Shown: positions 1 through 5,149 of the stretch, piece by piece
Layout of the letters: the number at the start of each line of letters is the position of its first letter
Position numbering within the stretch: position 1 is the stretch's first letter
DNA from: Proteobacteria bacterium UBA6729
GTDB lineage: Bacteria; Pseudomonadota; Gammaproteobacteria; Porifericomitales; Porifericomitaceae
Direction: 5' to 3'
NCBI GenBank assembly: GCA_002454015.1
Contig: DKIB01000112.1
Span: 6,179 to 11,327 of the forward strand
Length of the DNA stretch: 5,149 nucleotides
Made by a program: the position numbers and the translations under genes
Notes under the pieces: generated by a model
Databases searched by the model: none
What the model saw: the letters and a program-made list of their open reading frames with translations, nothing else
What the model was told of the DNA's origin: nothing

Positions 1-288
1 AGAGGCGGCAACTATGTATATACCCCCCGGGTCGGCTTCCACTATCTGGTGGAAACCGACCTTGAAGACCGGGAGATTCCGGCCCGATTTGTTGTCATCC
101 CGGGGAATAGTGGTTACTTTACGTTGCGGGGTCGAAAGGGTGCCCGCCATTACTACCAGCAGGATATCGGCATCAACATCTCCTCTGCGGATGGCGAGCT
201 GCAAGCCCACGGCGATTATATCTTCATCGGCAATGATACACTCACGGAACATCAGTTCAATGTCGGATTGCGCTACCGCTTCAAATAG
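1..288 (+). CDS. Autotransporter-type outer-membrane beta-barrel protein, C-terminal fragment
   Basis: The reading frame is open from the first base and ends at TAG 286-288, giving 95 residues; the N-terminus is upstream of the window. The segment has alternating aromatic/hydrophobic strands and Gly-rich turns, and ends in the barrel signature GLRYRFK. Its order matches the end of the autotransporter beta-domain family (PF03797): a PRVGFHYLVE strand, a loop carrying FVVIPGNSGYFTLRG, a GINIS strand, a GDYIFIGND strand, and a last strand starting at EHQFNVGLRYRF. Such domains sit in the outer membrane, where they anchor or export an N-terminal passenger. The terminal aromatic that the Bam machinery usually recognises is followed here by one extra Lys, a minor oddity. 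The passenger cannot be seen, so its function is unknown. A different barrel family with a similar last strand is the main alternative. Confidence 0.8.
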   Translation, partial: RGGNYVYTPRVGFHYLVETDLEDREIPARFVVIPGNSGYFTLRGRKGARHYYQQDIGINISSADGELQAHGDYIFIGNDTLTEHQFNVGLRYRFK

Positions 289-862
289 ACCGGGGCTCTG
301 TAGCCTGTTGGCCCTGTTGACCCTGCTGGCCCTGCCTGCCTGCCCTGCCCTCGCAGAAACGGTCTATCGCCGACGCGCTGACGATGGCACCATCATCTAC
401 TCTGATCAACCCGGCGGAGAACGTGTGCGCCTGCCGGTTGCACCCCCTCCGCCCTCCCCCCCGGTACAAAGGGACACCGCGCGCACCCCGCAGCCGCCAA
501 CCCCGACTCCGCAGAGCCATTATCAGTCCGTGACCATTACCCGTCCCGAAGCGGACAGTGCTGCCTGGTACAACGACGGGCAGTTACAGGTCTCTGTGGC
601 TACCCAACCGGAGTTGCAGCCCGGGCACAGCCTGGTGTTATACCTGGATGGGGCGCGCGTTGCCGAGGGCAGCACGACCGATTTTCAGCTCACGGATATC
701 CATCGGGGTACCCATCGGCTGGAGGTCGGCATCTATCAGCGCGGGACAGAGTTGCAACGCTCTGCTCCGGTCAGCTTTCATGTGTTGCGGCCCGGTATTC
801 ATATGCCGCAGCGCCCCGAGCCTCCGACCCAACCCCATAAAAAAGACGCCGGAAACCCTTGA
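260..862 (+). CDS. Exported DUF4124-domain protein with beta-rich C-terminal domain
   Basis: This is a 200-residue protein with an apparent Sec signal. Residues 1-15 form a short polar n-region and 16-32 a Leu/Ala-rich core ending ALA, with likely signal peptidase I cleavage before Glu33. An LPAC at 25-28 is a weak lipobox-like alternative. Residues 33-55 carry the DUF4124 pattern (ETVYRRRADDGTIIYSDQP), typical of small gammaproteobacterial periplasmic proteins of unknown role. Residues 61-86 are a Pro-rich linker. Residues 88-178 are beta-rich and resemble an Ig-like fold (VTITRPEADSAAWYNDGQLQ, then LVLYLDGARV, then HRLEVGIYQRG), and the tail is Pro/Lys-rich. ATG 260 is chosen because it gives a complete signal peptide; only a weak GGA (246-248) precedes it, and it overlaps the barrel gene by 29 nt. 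The longer upstream in-frame extension is the barrel gene read out of frame. Biochemical function is unknown. Confidence 0.8.
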   Translation: MSDCATASNRPGLCSLLALLTLLALPACPALAETVYRRRADDGTIIYSDQPGGERVRLPVAPPPPSPPVQRDTARTPQPPTPTPQSHYQSVTITRPEADSAAWYNDGQLQVSVATQPELQPGHSLVLYLDGARVAEGSTTDFQLTDIHRGTHRLEVGIYQRGTELQRSAPVSFHVLRPGIHMPQRPEPPTQPHKKDAGNP

Positions 863-888
863 ATATCCGGGACGACTCCGACCGCAGG

Positions 889-919
889 CCCGGGGGGTCC
901 CGCCCCGGGTGGACCCCGG
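889..919. repeat. G+C-rich inverted repeat with two competing stems
   Basis: Two perfect 7-bp pairings compete for the same bases. CCCGGGG (889-895) can pair with CCCCGGG (903-909), or GGGGTCC (894-900) can pair with GGACCCC (911-917). The second can be extended to CCGG ends at 890 and 919 if two G residues bulge. No T-run follows, so it is not a standard intrinsic terminator for the gene upstream. It lies against or inside the proposed -35 region of the next promoter, so an operator or a template for read-through RNA structure are both possible. The pairing is seen directly; any role is inferred. Confidence 0.55.
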
Positions 920-939
920 TATGCGAATCCCGCTATAAT
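910..939 (+). promoter_or_regulatory. Predicted sigma-70 promoter for the CNB-yadG-yadH operon
   Basis: A perfect consensus -10 box TATAAT lies at 934-939. The best -35 candidate is TGGACC at 910-915 (4 of 6 matches to TTGACA), with an 18-bp spacer. There is no TGn extended -10. Transcription would start near 945-947, leaving a leader of about 48 nt before the ATG at 994. The strong -10 with a weak -35 buried in an inverted repeat suggests that the promoter could be regulated. Confidence 0.65.
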
Positions 940-972
940 GGGGCTCCAGGCCCCTGAGACGCGCTGGGCGTC
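940..972 (+). other. Two small hairpins in the operon leader
   Basis: GGGGC (940-944) pairs with GCCCC (950-954) over a 5-nt loop, and GACGC (958-962) pairs with GCGTC (968-972) over a 5-nt loop. The first begins at or just before the predicted transcription start, so only the second is certain to be in the RNA. Neither blocks the ribosome site at 983-987. They could stabilise the 5' end of the mRNA. No known riboswitch pattern is recognised. Confidence 0.35.
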
Positions 973-982
973 CCAACCATTT

Positions 983-987
983 GGAAG
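983..987 (+). promoter_or_regulatory. Ribosome binding site of the CNB gene
   Basis: GGAAG lies 6 nt before the ATG at 994. It supports that start, which also fits the beginning of the first CNB domain. Confidence 0.7.
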
Positions 988-993
988 TATGTT

Positions 994-1869
994 ATGGCAG
1001 AATTTGATCCCAAGATACTGAAAGGTATAGATATATTTGGCCCGCTCTCGGATGTGGCCATTGAGCAGATTCTCACAGCGCCGGAGAACGCGGTGGAAAG
1101 CTATGCCGCCAAGGAGTTCATTGTGCGCGAGCAGGGTGCGGGGGACAGCATGTATGTGGTGCTCACTGGCAGTGTAGAGGTGCTCATCCGGGGCGGGGCC
1201 AGCGGGCGACAGGTCTCCAGTGGTCGCGAGATCCCCATCTCCACCATGCATGAGGGCGATTTCTTCGGCGAGCAGGCGCTGTTGCCGGGGGGCTACGGCA
1301 AGCGCAACGCCAGTGTGCGGGCCATCACTGACTGCAAGGTATTCCGACTCCACAAAAAATATGTAGATTTGCATGTCAATCGGGATCTGGATCTGACGAT
1401 GACGCAGATCACCATGCTGGAACTGCCCCAAGACAAGGAGGTTCGGGAAATACTGGAATCCATGCGCCTGTTCCAGAAACTCGGGGAAAAGGAAATCAGG
1501 GACTTCCGGCAATGGACCGAGATCATTGAGGTTATGCCTCATGAACTCGTATTCCGGGAGCGTGAGCCCGCCGAGAACATGTATATCGTGCTGGAGGGGG
1601 AACTGGAGGTCTTCATCAAGAGCAAGACCGACAAGGATACGGTGCTGGTGGTGTTGAAGCAAGGCAACTACTTTGGAGAACTGGCGTTGCTGGACATGAC
1701 CCGGGGCAAGCGCAACGCCAGCGTACGTGCCAAAACAAGGGCACGTCTGATCAAGATACCGAGAAAATATTTTCGCCTGAGCCTGAAGCGGGACCCCTCC
1801 TTGGTGAAGGCCATGCAGACCATCAACAAGGCCCAGAAAGCCAGACTCAAAGCTGCCAAGAAACAGTGA
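994..1869 (+). CDS. Tandem cyclic nucleotide-binding domain protein
   Basis: A 291-residue soluble protein with no signal peptide or membrane segment, built from two CNB (cNMP-binding, PF00027) domains at about residues 11-130 and 155-265. Each has the beta-roll strand pattern (MYVVLTGSVEVLI; MYIVLEGELEVFI) and a phosphate-binding cassette: FGEQALL...KRNASVRA (Glu93, Arg104) and FGELALL...KRNASVRA (Glu229, Arg240). In CNB proteins the Glu contacts the ribose 2'-OH and the Arg the cyclic phosphate, so both pockets look competent. Glu-to-Arg spacing is 11 residues in both, against 9 in protein kinase A regulatory subunits. There is no helix-turn-helix, so it is not a CRP-type transcription factor, and no kinase, cyclase or channel domain. 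The tail (280-291) is Lys-rich. It is followed 49 nt later by an ABC exporter pair on the same strand, so it may sense a nucleotide and act on the transporter or another partner. The ligand is unknown. Confidence 0.9.
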   Translation: MAEFDPKILKGIDIFGPLSDVAIEQILTAPENAVESYAAKEFIVREQGAGDSMYVVLTGSVEVLIRGGASGRQVSSGREIPISTMHEGDFFGEQALLPGGYGKRNASVRAITDCKVFRLHKKYVDLHVNRDLDLTMTQITMLELPQDKEVREILESMRLFQKLGEKEIRDFRQWTEIIEVMPHELVFREREPAENMYIVLEGELEVFIKSKTDKDTVLVVLKQGNYFGELALLDMTRGKRNASVRAKTRARLIKIPRKYFRLSLKRDPSLVKAMQTINKAQKARLKAAKKQ

Positions 1870-1898
1870 CAGGTCGCTACACCTGTGCTGATGCAGGT
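1869..1898 (+). repeat. Alternative hairpins between the CNB gene and yadG
   Basis: ACAGGT (1869-1874) can pair with ACCTGT (1881-1886) over a 6-nt loop. Alternatively ACCTG (1881-1885) can pair with CAGGT (1894-1898). The two folds exclude each other because they share the central ACCTG. No T-run follows, so termination is unlikely. They might tune translation or processing between the two cistrons, but the stems are short and could be chance. Confidence 0.35.
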
Positions 1899-1918
1899 AT
1901 ACGCCGTCCGGACAGGGC

Positions 1919-2839
1919 ATGACTGATTCTGCCCTGTCCATACGTGGCCTGCACAAGGTCTACAAGTCCGGGCGACACGCCCTGAACGGCATAGACCTCG
2001 AGGTGCCGGATCGTGAGTTTTTTGCCCTGCTTGGCCCCAATGGTGCGGGCAAATCCACCGCCATCGGGATTATTACCTCACTGATCAACAAAAGCTCCGG
2101 ACAGGTGCAGGTCTACGGCCATGATCTGGACGACTCCCCTGCCATGGTCAAATCGCTGATCGGTATGGTGCCCCAGGAATTCAACTTTTCCCAGTTTGAG
2201 ACCGGCCTGAACATTGTGCTGAATCAGGCCGGCTACTACGGGGTTCCAAGAAGGCAGGCCCTGCGCAAGGCTCAGCAATGTCTGGAGATACTCAGCCTGT
2301 GGGAGCGGCGCCATGAACAAGCCCGCTATCTTTCCGGGGGCATGAAGCGCCGCTTGATGATTGCCCGTGCCCTGGTACACGAACCACGTATCCTGGTGCT
2401 GGATGAGCCTACCGCCGGGGTGGATGTGGAATTCAGACGCGGCACTTGGGAATTCCTGCTGGACATGAACCGGAATGGGCTCACCGTCCTGCTTACCACC
2501 CATTATCTGGAGGAGGCTGAAAATCTGTGCAAGCGACTCGCCATAATCAATGATGGCAAAATTATCGAAGACGCAGATCTCAAGACCCTGATCGGCAAAC
2601 TGCGCACCCAGGGGTTTATACTGGATACTCGCGAATCGGTGCGCCAGCTGCCTGACTTGCCGGGCTGTCGCCTGTATACCATAGATGACACCACCATAGG
2701 ACTGGAGCTTATCGGCAACCAGGAACTGAATACCATATTCGCCGAGCTGTCCCGCCACAATGTACATATAACCAGTATGCGCAATCGTACCAATCGGCTT
2801 GAAGAATTGTTTATGGATCTGCTGGAGACCCATTCATGA
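1919..2839 (+). CDS. yadG: ABC transporter ATP-binding protein, YadG family
   Basis: A 306-residue cytoplasmic ATPase, close to the roughly 308 residues of E. coli YadG, with strong similarity recalled along its length. Motifs in order: Walker A GPNGAGKST 39-47, Q-loop Gln86 within MVPQEFNF, signature LSGGMKRR 138-145, Walker B ILVLDE 158-163, D-loop AGVD 166-169, switch His195 in TTHYLEEA. Residues about 220-306 form the C-terminal extension seen in YadG, including SMRNRTNRLEELF. All ATPase residues are intact. It should power an ABC-2 type exporter with the next gene; the substrate of YadGH is not established. ATG 1919 is the only conventional start after the in-frame stop at 1889-1891. The ribosome site is weak (GGA at 1910-1912, or an AGGG too close), so it may depend on translation from the upstream CNB gene. 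Its stop overlaps the permease start. Confidence 0.95.
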   Translation: MTDSALSIRGLHKVYKSGRHALNGIDLEVPDREFFALLGPNGAGKSTAIGIITSLINKSSGQVQVYGHDLDDSPAMVKSLIGMVPQEFNFSQFETGLNIVLNQAGYYGVPRRQALRKAQQCLEILSLWERRHEQARYLSGGMKRRLMIARALVHEPRILVLDEPTAGVDVEFRRGTWEFLLDMNRNGLTVLLTTHYLEEAENLCKRLAIINDGKIIEDADLKTLIGKLRTQGFILDTRESVRQLPDLPGCRLYTIDDTTIGLELIGNQELNTIFAELSRHNVHITSMRNRTNRLEELFMDLLETHS

Positions 2840-3618
2840 TGCTATGTCCTGGTGGCAACAACCGGGTGGCCTTCCTGACCATTCTCAGGAAGGAAGTTAC
2901 CCGATTCTCCAGAATCTGGCTGCAAACTGTGGTGCCTTCCATCATCAGCACATCCATGTATTTTATTATCTTCGGTGCCTTGATCGGTCAGCGCATAGGC
3001 CCGATCAATGATCAGCCCTATATATACTACATCACGCCAGGATTGATTATCATGGCTATTATCAACAATGCATACGCGAATGTCTCTGCATCGTTCTTCA
3101 GCGCCAAGTTTCAGCGCAATGTGGAAGAGATACTGGTGGCCCCGCTCAGTCCACTGACCATCCTGCTTGGCTATGTCGCCGGTGGTGTAGTGCGAGGCAT
3201 CAGTATCGGCATCATTGTTGCTCTGGTAGCAGCGTGCTTCGCGCCCATAGCCGTACACAGTTGGGGGCTGACGCTGTTGATAGGCACGATGACTGCCGTG
3301 CTATTTTCCCTGGCTGGATTGATCAACGGCATCGTGGCAACCGATTTTGATGACATCTCCATAGTACCGACCTTTTTTTTATTGCCGCTGATCTATCTGG
3401 GCGGCGTATTCTACTCCATCACCATGCTGCCCGAGTTCTGGCAACATGTATCCCGCCTCAACCCGATACTGTATATGATCAACGCCTTCCGGCATGGCAT
3501 CCTCGGTGTATCTGACATCGACACCCGGCTCGCCATATTGGTCATGGCAGGCACAATTGTTTTTCTGGCAGCAATCGCGCAGTACATGCTGGTGCACGGC
3601 ACACGCATTAAATCCTAA
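2836..3618 (+). CDS. yadH: ABC-2 type transporter permease, YadH family
   Basis: A 260-residue inner-membrane protein with about six hydrophobic segments (approximately residues 28-50, 66-86, 107-135, 143-167, 175-197 and 232-253). It matches the length (about 256) and many motifs of E. coli YadH: RIWLQTVVPSI near the start, PGLIIMAIINNAYANV, FSAKFQRNVEEILVAP, and the ABC-2 signature FDDISIVPTFFLLPLIYLGG before VFYSITMLPEFW. It would form the membrane dimer of the exporter driven by the YadG ATPase. ATG 2836 overlaps the yadG stop as ATGA, and a second ATG at 2839 is also possible; both imply translational coupling. An 8-T run lies at 3373-3380 inside the FFL codons, with the frame intact. 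The TAA (3616-3618) overlaps the stop of the convergent gene. Transported substrate unknown. Confidence 0.95.
   Translation: MMLCPGGNNRVAFLTILRKEVTRFSRIWLQTVVPSIISTSMYFIIFGALIGQRIGPINDQPYIYYITPGLIIMAIINNAYANVSASFFSAKFQRNVEEILVAPLSPLTILLGYVAGGVVRGISIGIIVALVAACFAPIAVHSWGLTLLIGTMTAVLFSLAGLINGIVATDFDDISIVPTFFLLPLIYLGGVFYSITMLPEFWQHVSRLNPILYMINAFRHGILGVSDIDTRLAILVMAGTIVFLAAIAQYMLVHGTRIKS
3373..3380 (+). repeat. Run of eight T residues inside yadH
   Basis: Eight consecutive T residues encode part of Phe-Phe-Leu in the fifth membrane segment. The reading frame is intact here. A gain or loss of one base would truncate the last third of the permease. Confidence 0.9.
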
Positions 3619-4634
3619 CCCGGGCTGGAATGCAGTCGTCCCACGACAGCACGCACAAAGTCCCGGGTGCCCAACCGGCCACCGATATCTGCGGTACACT
3701 CACCTGTGGCAATGGCCTCCAGCAGTGCCAGGCGGAGTTCATGCCCGATGTCGTAGCGACCAATATGATCCAGTAACATGCCGAAGGCCAGTAACATCCC
3801 CGTTGGATTACACTTGTCCTGCCCGGCTATATCCGGCGCAGTCCCCCCGGAAGGATCAAACATGGCAATATCGATCTCGTCCTGCTCATTAAAACTGTAA
3901 TTTCCGCTGGCACCATTACCAATGCTGCCCGCCAGACCACTGGCCATATCCGACAGAAAATCACCGTACTCGTTCAGCACCAGTACAACCTGATAATCTT
4001 CCGGATGCATGACTATCTTTGCCAGCAAGGCATCAAATAATTCCACGTTGTGGGGCACCTCCGGGAATTGCCGATGCACCTCCTCCACCACAGACTGAAA
4101 CAACCCGTCCGTGACTCGCTGTATGGTATGCTTGGAGGAAGAAGTAACCCTGAACTTTTTCTCCCTGGCAAACCGAAATGCAAAGCGTGCCGCCTGGCGA
4201 CATGGCACCCGCTCAACGATGCGTATGGAGATGGCAGCATCCTCACCAATCCGGCGGCCCGGGTCGTCATAGGTGCCCCCTGTGGCAATACGCACGATGT
4301 ACAAAAACACCGGCTCCCTGAAGTTGGAGCGGATGCCCTTGATGGAGATTACCGGCCGCAGGATCACACTGAAGTTGCACAGACGTCGAATGATGGCATT
4401 GGGGCTCATATCACGCGTTACCGTTGGGTATTTGAGTGCAATGCGGGTCTCACGCATGGCTGTCGCAACCTCTTCAAACAGCTTCCGACCGCCCTTCTGA
4501 CGACCCTCCAGAGACAGATCGACAGGCTGAAATTCAAACTCCAGCGGCAGGGCCTCGGCCACAGCATAAACTGATTCCCGGAGCTCTGCGCCAATGCCAT
4601 CACCCAGCAACTCAGTGACAACAACCTTCTTCAT
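3615..4634 (-). CDS. Divergent isocitrate/isopropylmalate dehydrogenase-family protein
   Basis: A 339-residue cytoplasmic protein of the beta-decarboxylating dehydrogenase family (PF00180), near normal length for isopropylmalate and NAD-type isocitrate dehydrogenases. Aligned by eye to E. coli isocitrate dehydrogenase, it keeps Ser77, Asn79, Arg83, Arg93 and Arg115 (equivalents of S113, N115, R119, R129, R153), catalytic Tyr122 and Lys168, and metal ligands Asp201, Asp225 and Asp229 (NEYGDFLSD). The cofactor loop GGTAPDIAG has Asp268-Ile269 where NADP enzymes have Lys-Tyr, favouring NAD. Oddities: the REN motif reads Arg-Ile-Ala (115-117), the loop His is Gly263, the Asn after the catalytic Lys is Thr170, and GDGIGPE is GDGIGAE. 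Retained Ser/Asn suggests an isocitrate-like rather than isopropylmalate substrate, but activity is uncertain. The start is supported by AGGGGAGAGG just upstream. It converges with yadH and overlaps it by 4 nt, so it is a separate transcription unit. Confidence 0.88.
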   Translation of the reverse strand: MKKVVVTELLGDGIGAELRESVYAVAEALPLEFEFQPVDLSLEGRQKGGRKLFEEVATAMRETRIALKYPTVTRDMSPNAIIRRLCNFSVILRPVISIKGIRSNFREPVFLYIVRIATGGTYDDPGRRIGEDAAISIRIVERVPCRQAARFAFRFAREKKFRVTSSSKHTIQRVTDGLFQSVVEEVHRQFPEVPHNVELFDALLAKIVMHPEDYQVVLVLNEYGDFLSDMASGLAGSIGNGASGNYSFNEQDEIDIAMFDPSGGTAPDIAGQDKCNPTGMLLAFGMLLDHIGRYDIGHELRLALLEAIATGECTADIGGRLGTRDFVRAVVGRLHSSPG

Positions 4635-4831
4635 AACGACCTCTCCCCTGCAAGCCCTGCCGGACCCGACCGATGCAGTATGGACGGGTTGGCAAGTCAG
4701 TGCATGCTACCGGCTACCCGCGCTGAAAACCCGCTACAGACCTGCCCATTCCAGCGACAGCTCTATCACTCAAACCCGGCTGTATTCATCGGGTTCTGAG
4801 TGCATGGACATTCCGGAGCAGCTGGTCCATA
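4635..4831 (-). other. Spacer between the two minus-strand genes
   Basis: This 197-nt stretch must carry the dehydrogenase leader and any promoter of its own. Read on the minus strand, a TTGCCA element is present (5 of 6 to the -35 consensus), but no good -10 box follows at normal spacing, so I do not call a promoter. An inverted repeat, ATGGAC (4804-4809) with GTCCAT (4825-4830), lies just after the stop of the upstream gene. It has a long 15-nt loop and no T-run, so it is at best a weak terminator. No small gene or RNA is recognised. Confidence 0.4.
4640..4649 (-). promoter_or_regulatory. Ribosome binding site of the dehydrogenase-family gene
   Basis: On the minus strand AGGGGAGAGG ends 5 nt before the ATG at 4634. 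It is a strong purine-rich site and fixes the start. Confidence 0.75.
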
Positions 4832-5149
4832 TCAATCCCCCCTGTTGCCAGAGGTCCCAATAATGGGCATGCCAAAATCAGTGCTGTTTGTCCAGACGCC
4901 TCCCACCTCTTTGAATCTGGGATAATCCACTGTTCCCCCCGCACTGCGGCCCGGATTCCACGTATTTCCCTCGAGAATCATGTCTCTGGCTGTAGTTTCA
5001 CCGTGGACAACTTCGAAAGTCAACGCCACTGTAGCAGTGCCCGGGTCACTCGAGGCGGTAACCGTGTAAGGCATGTTAATCTGGGGCGTCGGTGACGCAA
5101 GCGAACCGCTCACGAAATTCTCCACGATAGCGTGCGTCGACTCCTTAAA
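4832..5149 (-). CDS. Unrecognised protein, C-terminal part (runs off the window)
   Basis: The minus-strand frame is open from the window edge to TGA at 4832-4834, giving 105 residues. It may continue beyond the edge, or could start at GTG 5125 (97 residues). An AAGGAG at the very edge lies 15 nt before that GTG, too far for a normal ribosome site, so I favour a longer gene cut by the window. The sequence is rich in Thr, Ser, Gly and Val and low in Lys, with short beta-like stretches (ATVALTFEVVHGE) and turns such as WNPGRSAGGT and GVWTNSTDFG. This composition is typical of secreted or surface proteins. There is no hydrophobic membrane segment, no Cys and no motif I recognise. Strand and position suggest it lies upstream of the dehydrogenase gene but it need not be in its operon. 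A chance open frame is possible but less likely given the codon pattern. Confidence 0.55.
   Translation of the reverse strand, partial: FKESTHAIVENFVSGSLASPTPQINMPYTVTASSDPGTATVALTFEVVHGETTARDMILEGNTWNPGRSAGGTVDYPRFKEVGGVWTNSTDFGMPIIGTSGNRGD

Noticed and set aside
14..259. N-terminal extension of the DUF4124 protein in the same frame
   Set aside because: This part overlaps the autotransporter barrel in another frame. The barrel reading has clear family features, and the signal peptide makes sense only from ATG 260.
889..919. Intrinsic terminator after the DUF4124 gene
   Set aside because: The stems are strong but no T-run follows on the plus strand, and the element overlaps a promoter.
994..1869. 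CRP/FNR-type transcription factor
   Set aside because: There are two CNB domains but no C-terminal helix-turn-helix; the C-terminus is a second beta-roll domain and a short Lys-rich tail.
799..1956. Long minus-strand open frame of 385 codons
   Set aside because: It lies antisense to the well-supported CNB gene, has His/Gln/Leu-rich low-sense composition, and shows no domain. It is a codon-bias shadow.
2078..2833. Minus-strand open frame of 251 codons
   Set aside because: It is antisense to yadG, whose motifs are all intact, and has no recognisable family.
4050..4574. Plus-strand open frame of 174 codons
   Set aside because: It is antisense to the dehydrogenase-family gene, with no ribosome site or family resemblance.
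3615..4634. Ordinary leuB or icd
   Set aside because: The REN motif, the cofactor-loop His and the Asn after the catalytic Lys differ, so a specific gene symbol is not justified.
1..5149. CRISPR array, tRNA or rRNA genes, insertion sequence
   Set aside because: No spaced direct repeats, cloverleaf pattern, rRNA-like segments or transposase motifs were seen.

Overview
The window looks like chromosomal DNA of a gammaproteobacterium. The base composition is fairly G+C-rich by eye (not counted). The YadG/YadH ABC pair, the DUF4124-type periplasmic protein and the autotransporter beta-barrel all fit a Gram-negative envelope. I cannot name the genus; a free-living or sulfur-oxidising lineage is possible, but nothing here decides it.

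Layout: (1) 1-288, + strand: the last 95 residues of an autotransporter-type outer-membrane beta-barrel whose start lies outside the window. (2) 260-862, +: a 200-residue exported protein with an N-terminal DUF4124 motif, a proline-rich linker and a beta-rich C-terminal domain; its start overlaps the barrel gene by 29 nt. (3) 863-993: a compact regulatory gap with a G+C-rich inverted repeat, a perfect TATAAT box and two small leader hairpins. (4) 994-3618, +: an apparent three-gene operon of a cytoplasmic protein with two cyclic-nucleotide-binding (CNB) domains, a YadG-type ABC ATPase and a YadH-type ABC-2 permease. The last two overlap by ATGA. (5) 3615-4634, -: a divergent isocitrate/isopropylmalate dehydrogenase-family protein whose stop codon overlaps the permease stop codon tail-to-tail. 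(6) 4635-4831: a 197-nt spacer that must hold the dehydrogenase leader. (7) 4832-5149, -: the C-terminal part of an unrecognised protein that runs off the window.

The most interesting unit is the CNB-yadG-yadH operon. A receptor with two apparently intact ligand pockets and no DNA-binding or catalytic domain is encoded with a complete two-component ABC exporter. This suggests, but does not prove, that the exporter is controlled by a cyclic nucleotide. The second is the dehydrogenase-family protein: it keeps the substrate arginines, the catalytic Tyr/Lys and the metal aspartates, but has lost the Glu-Asn of the REN motif and the cofactor-loop histidine.
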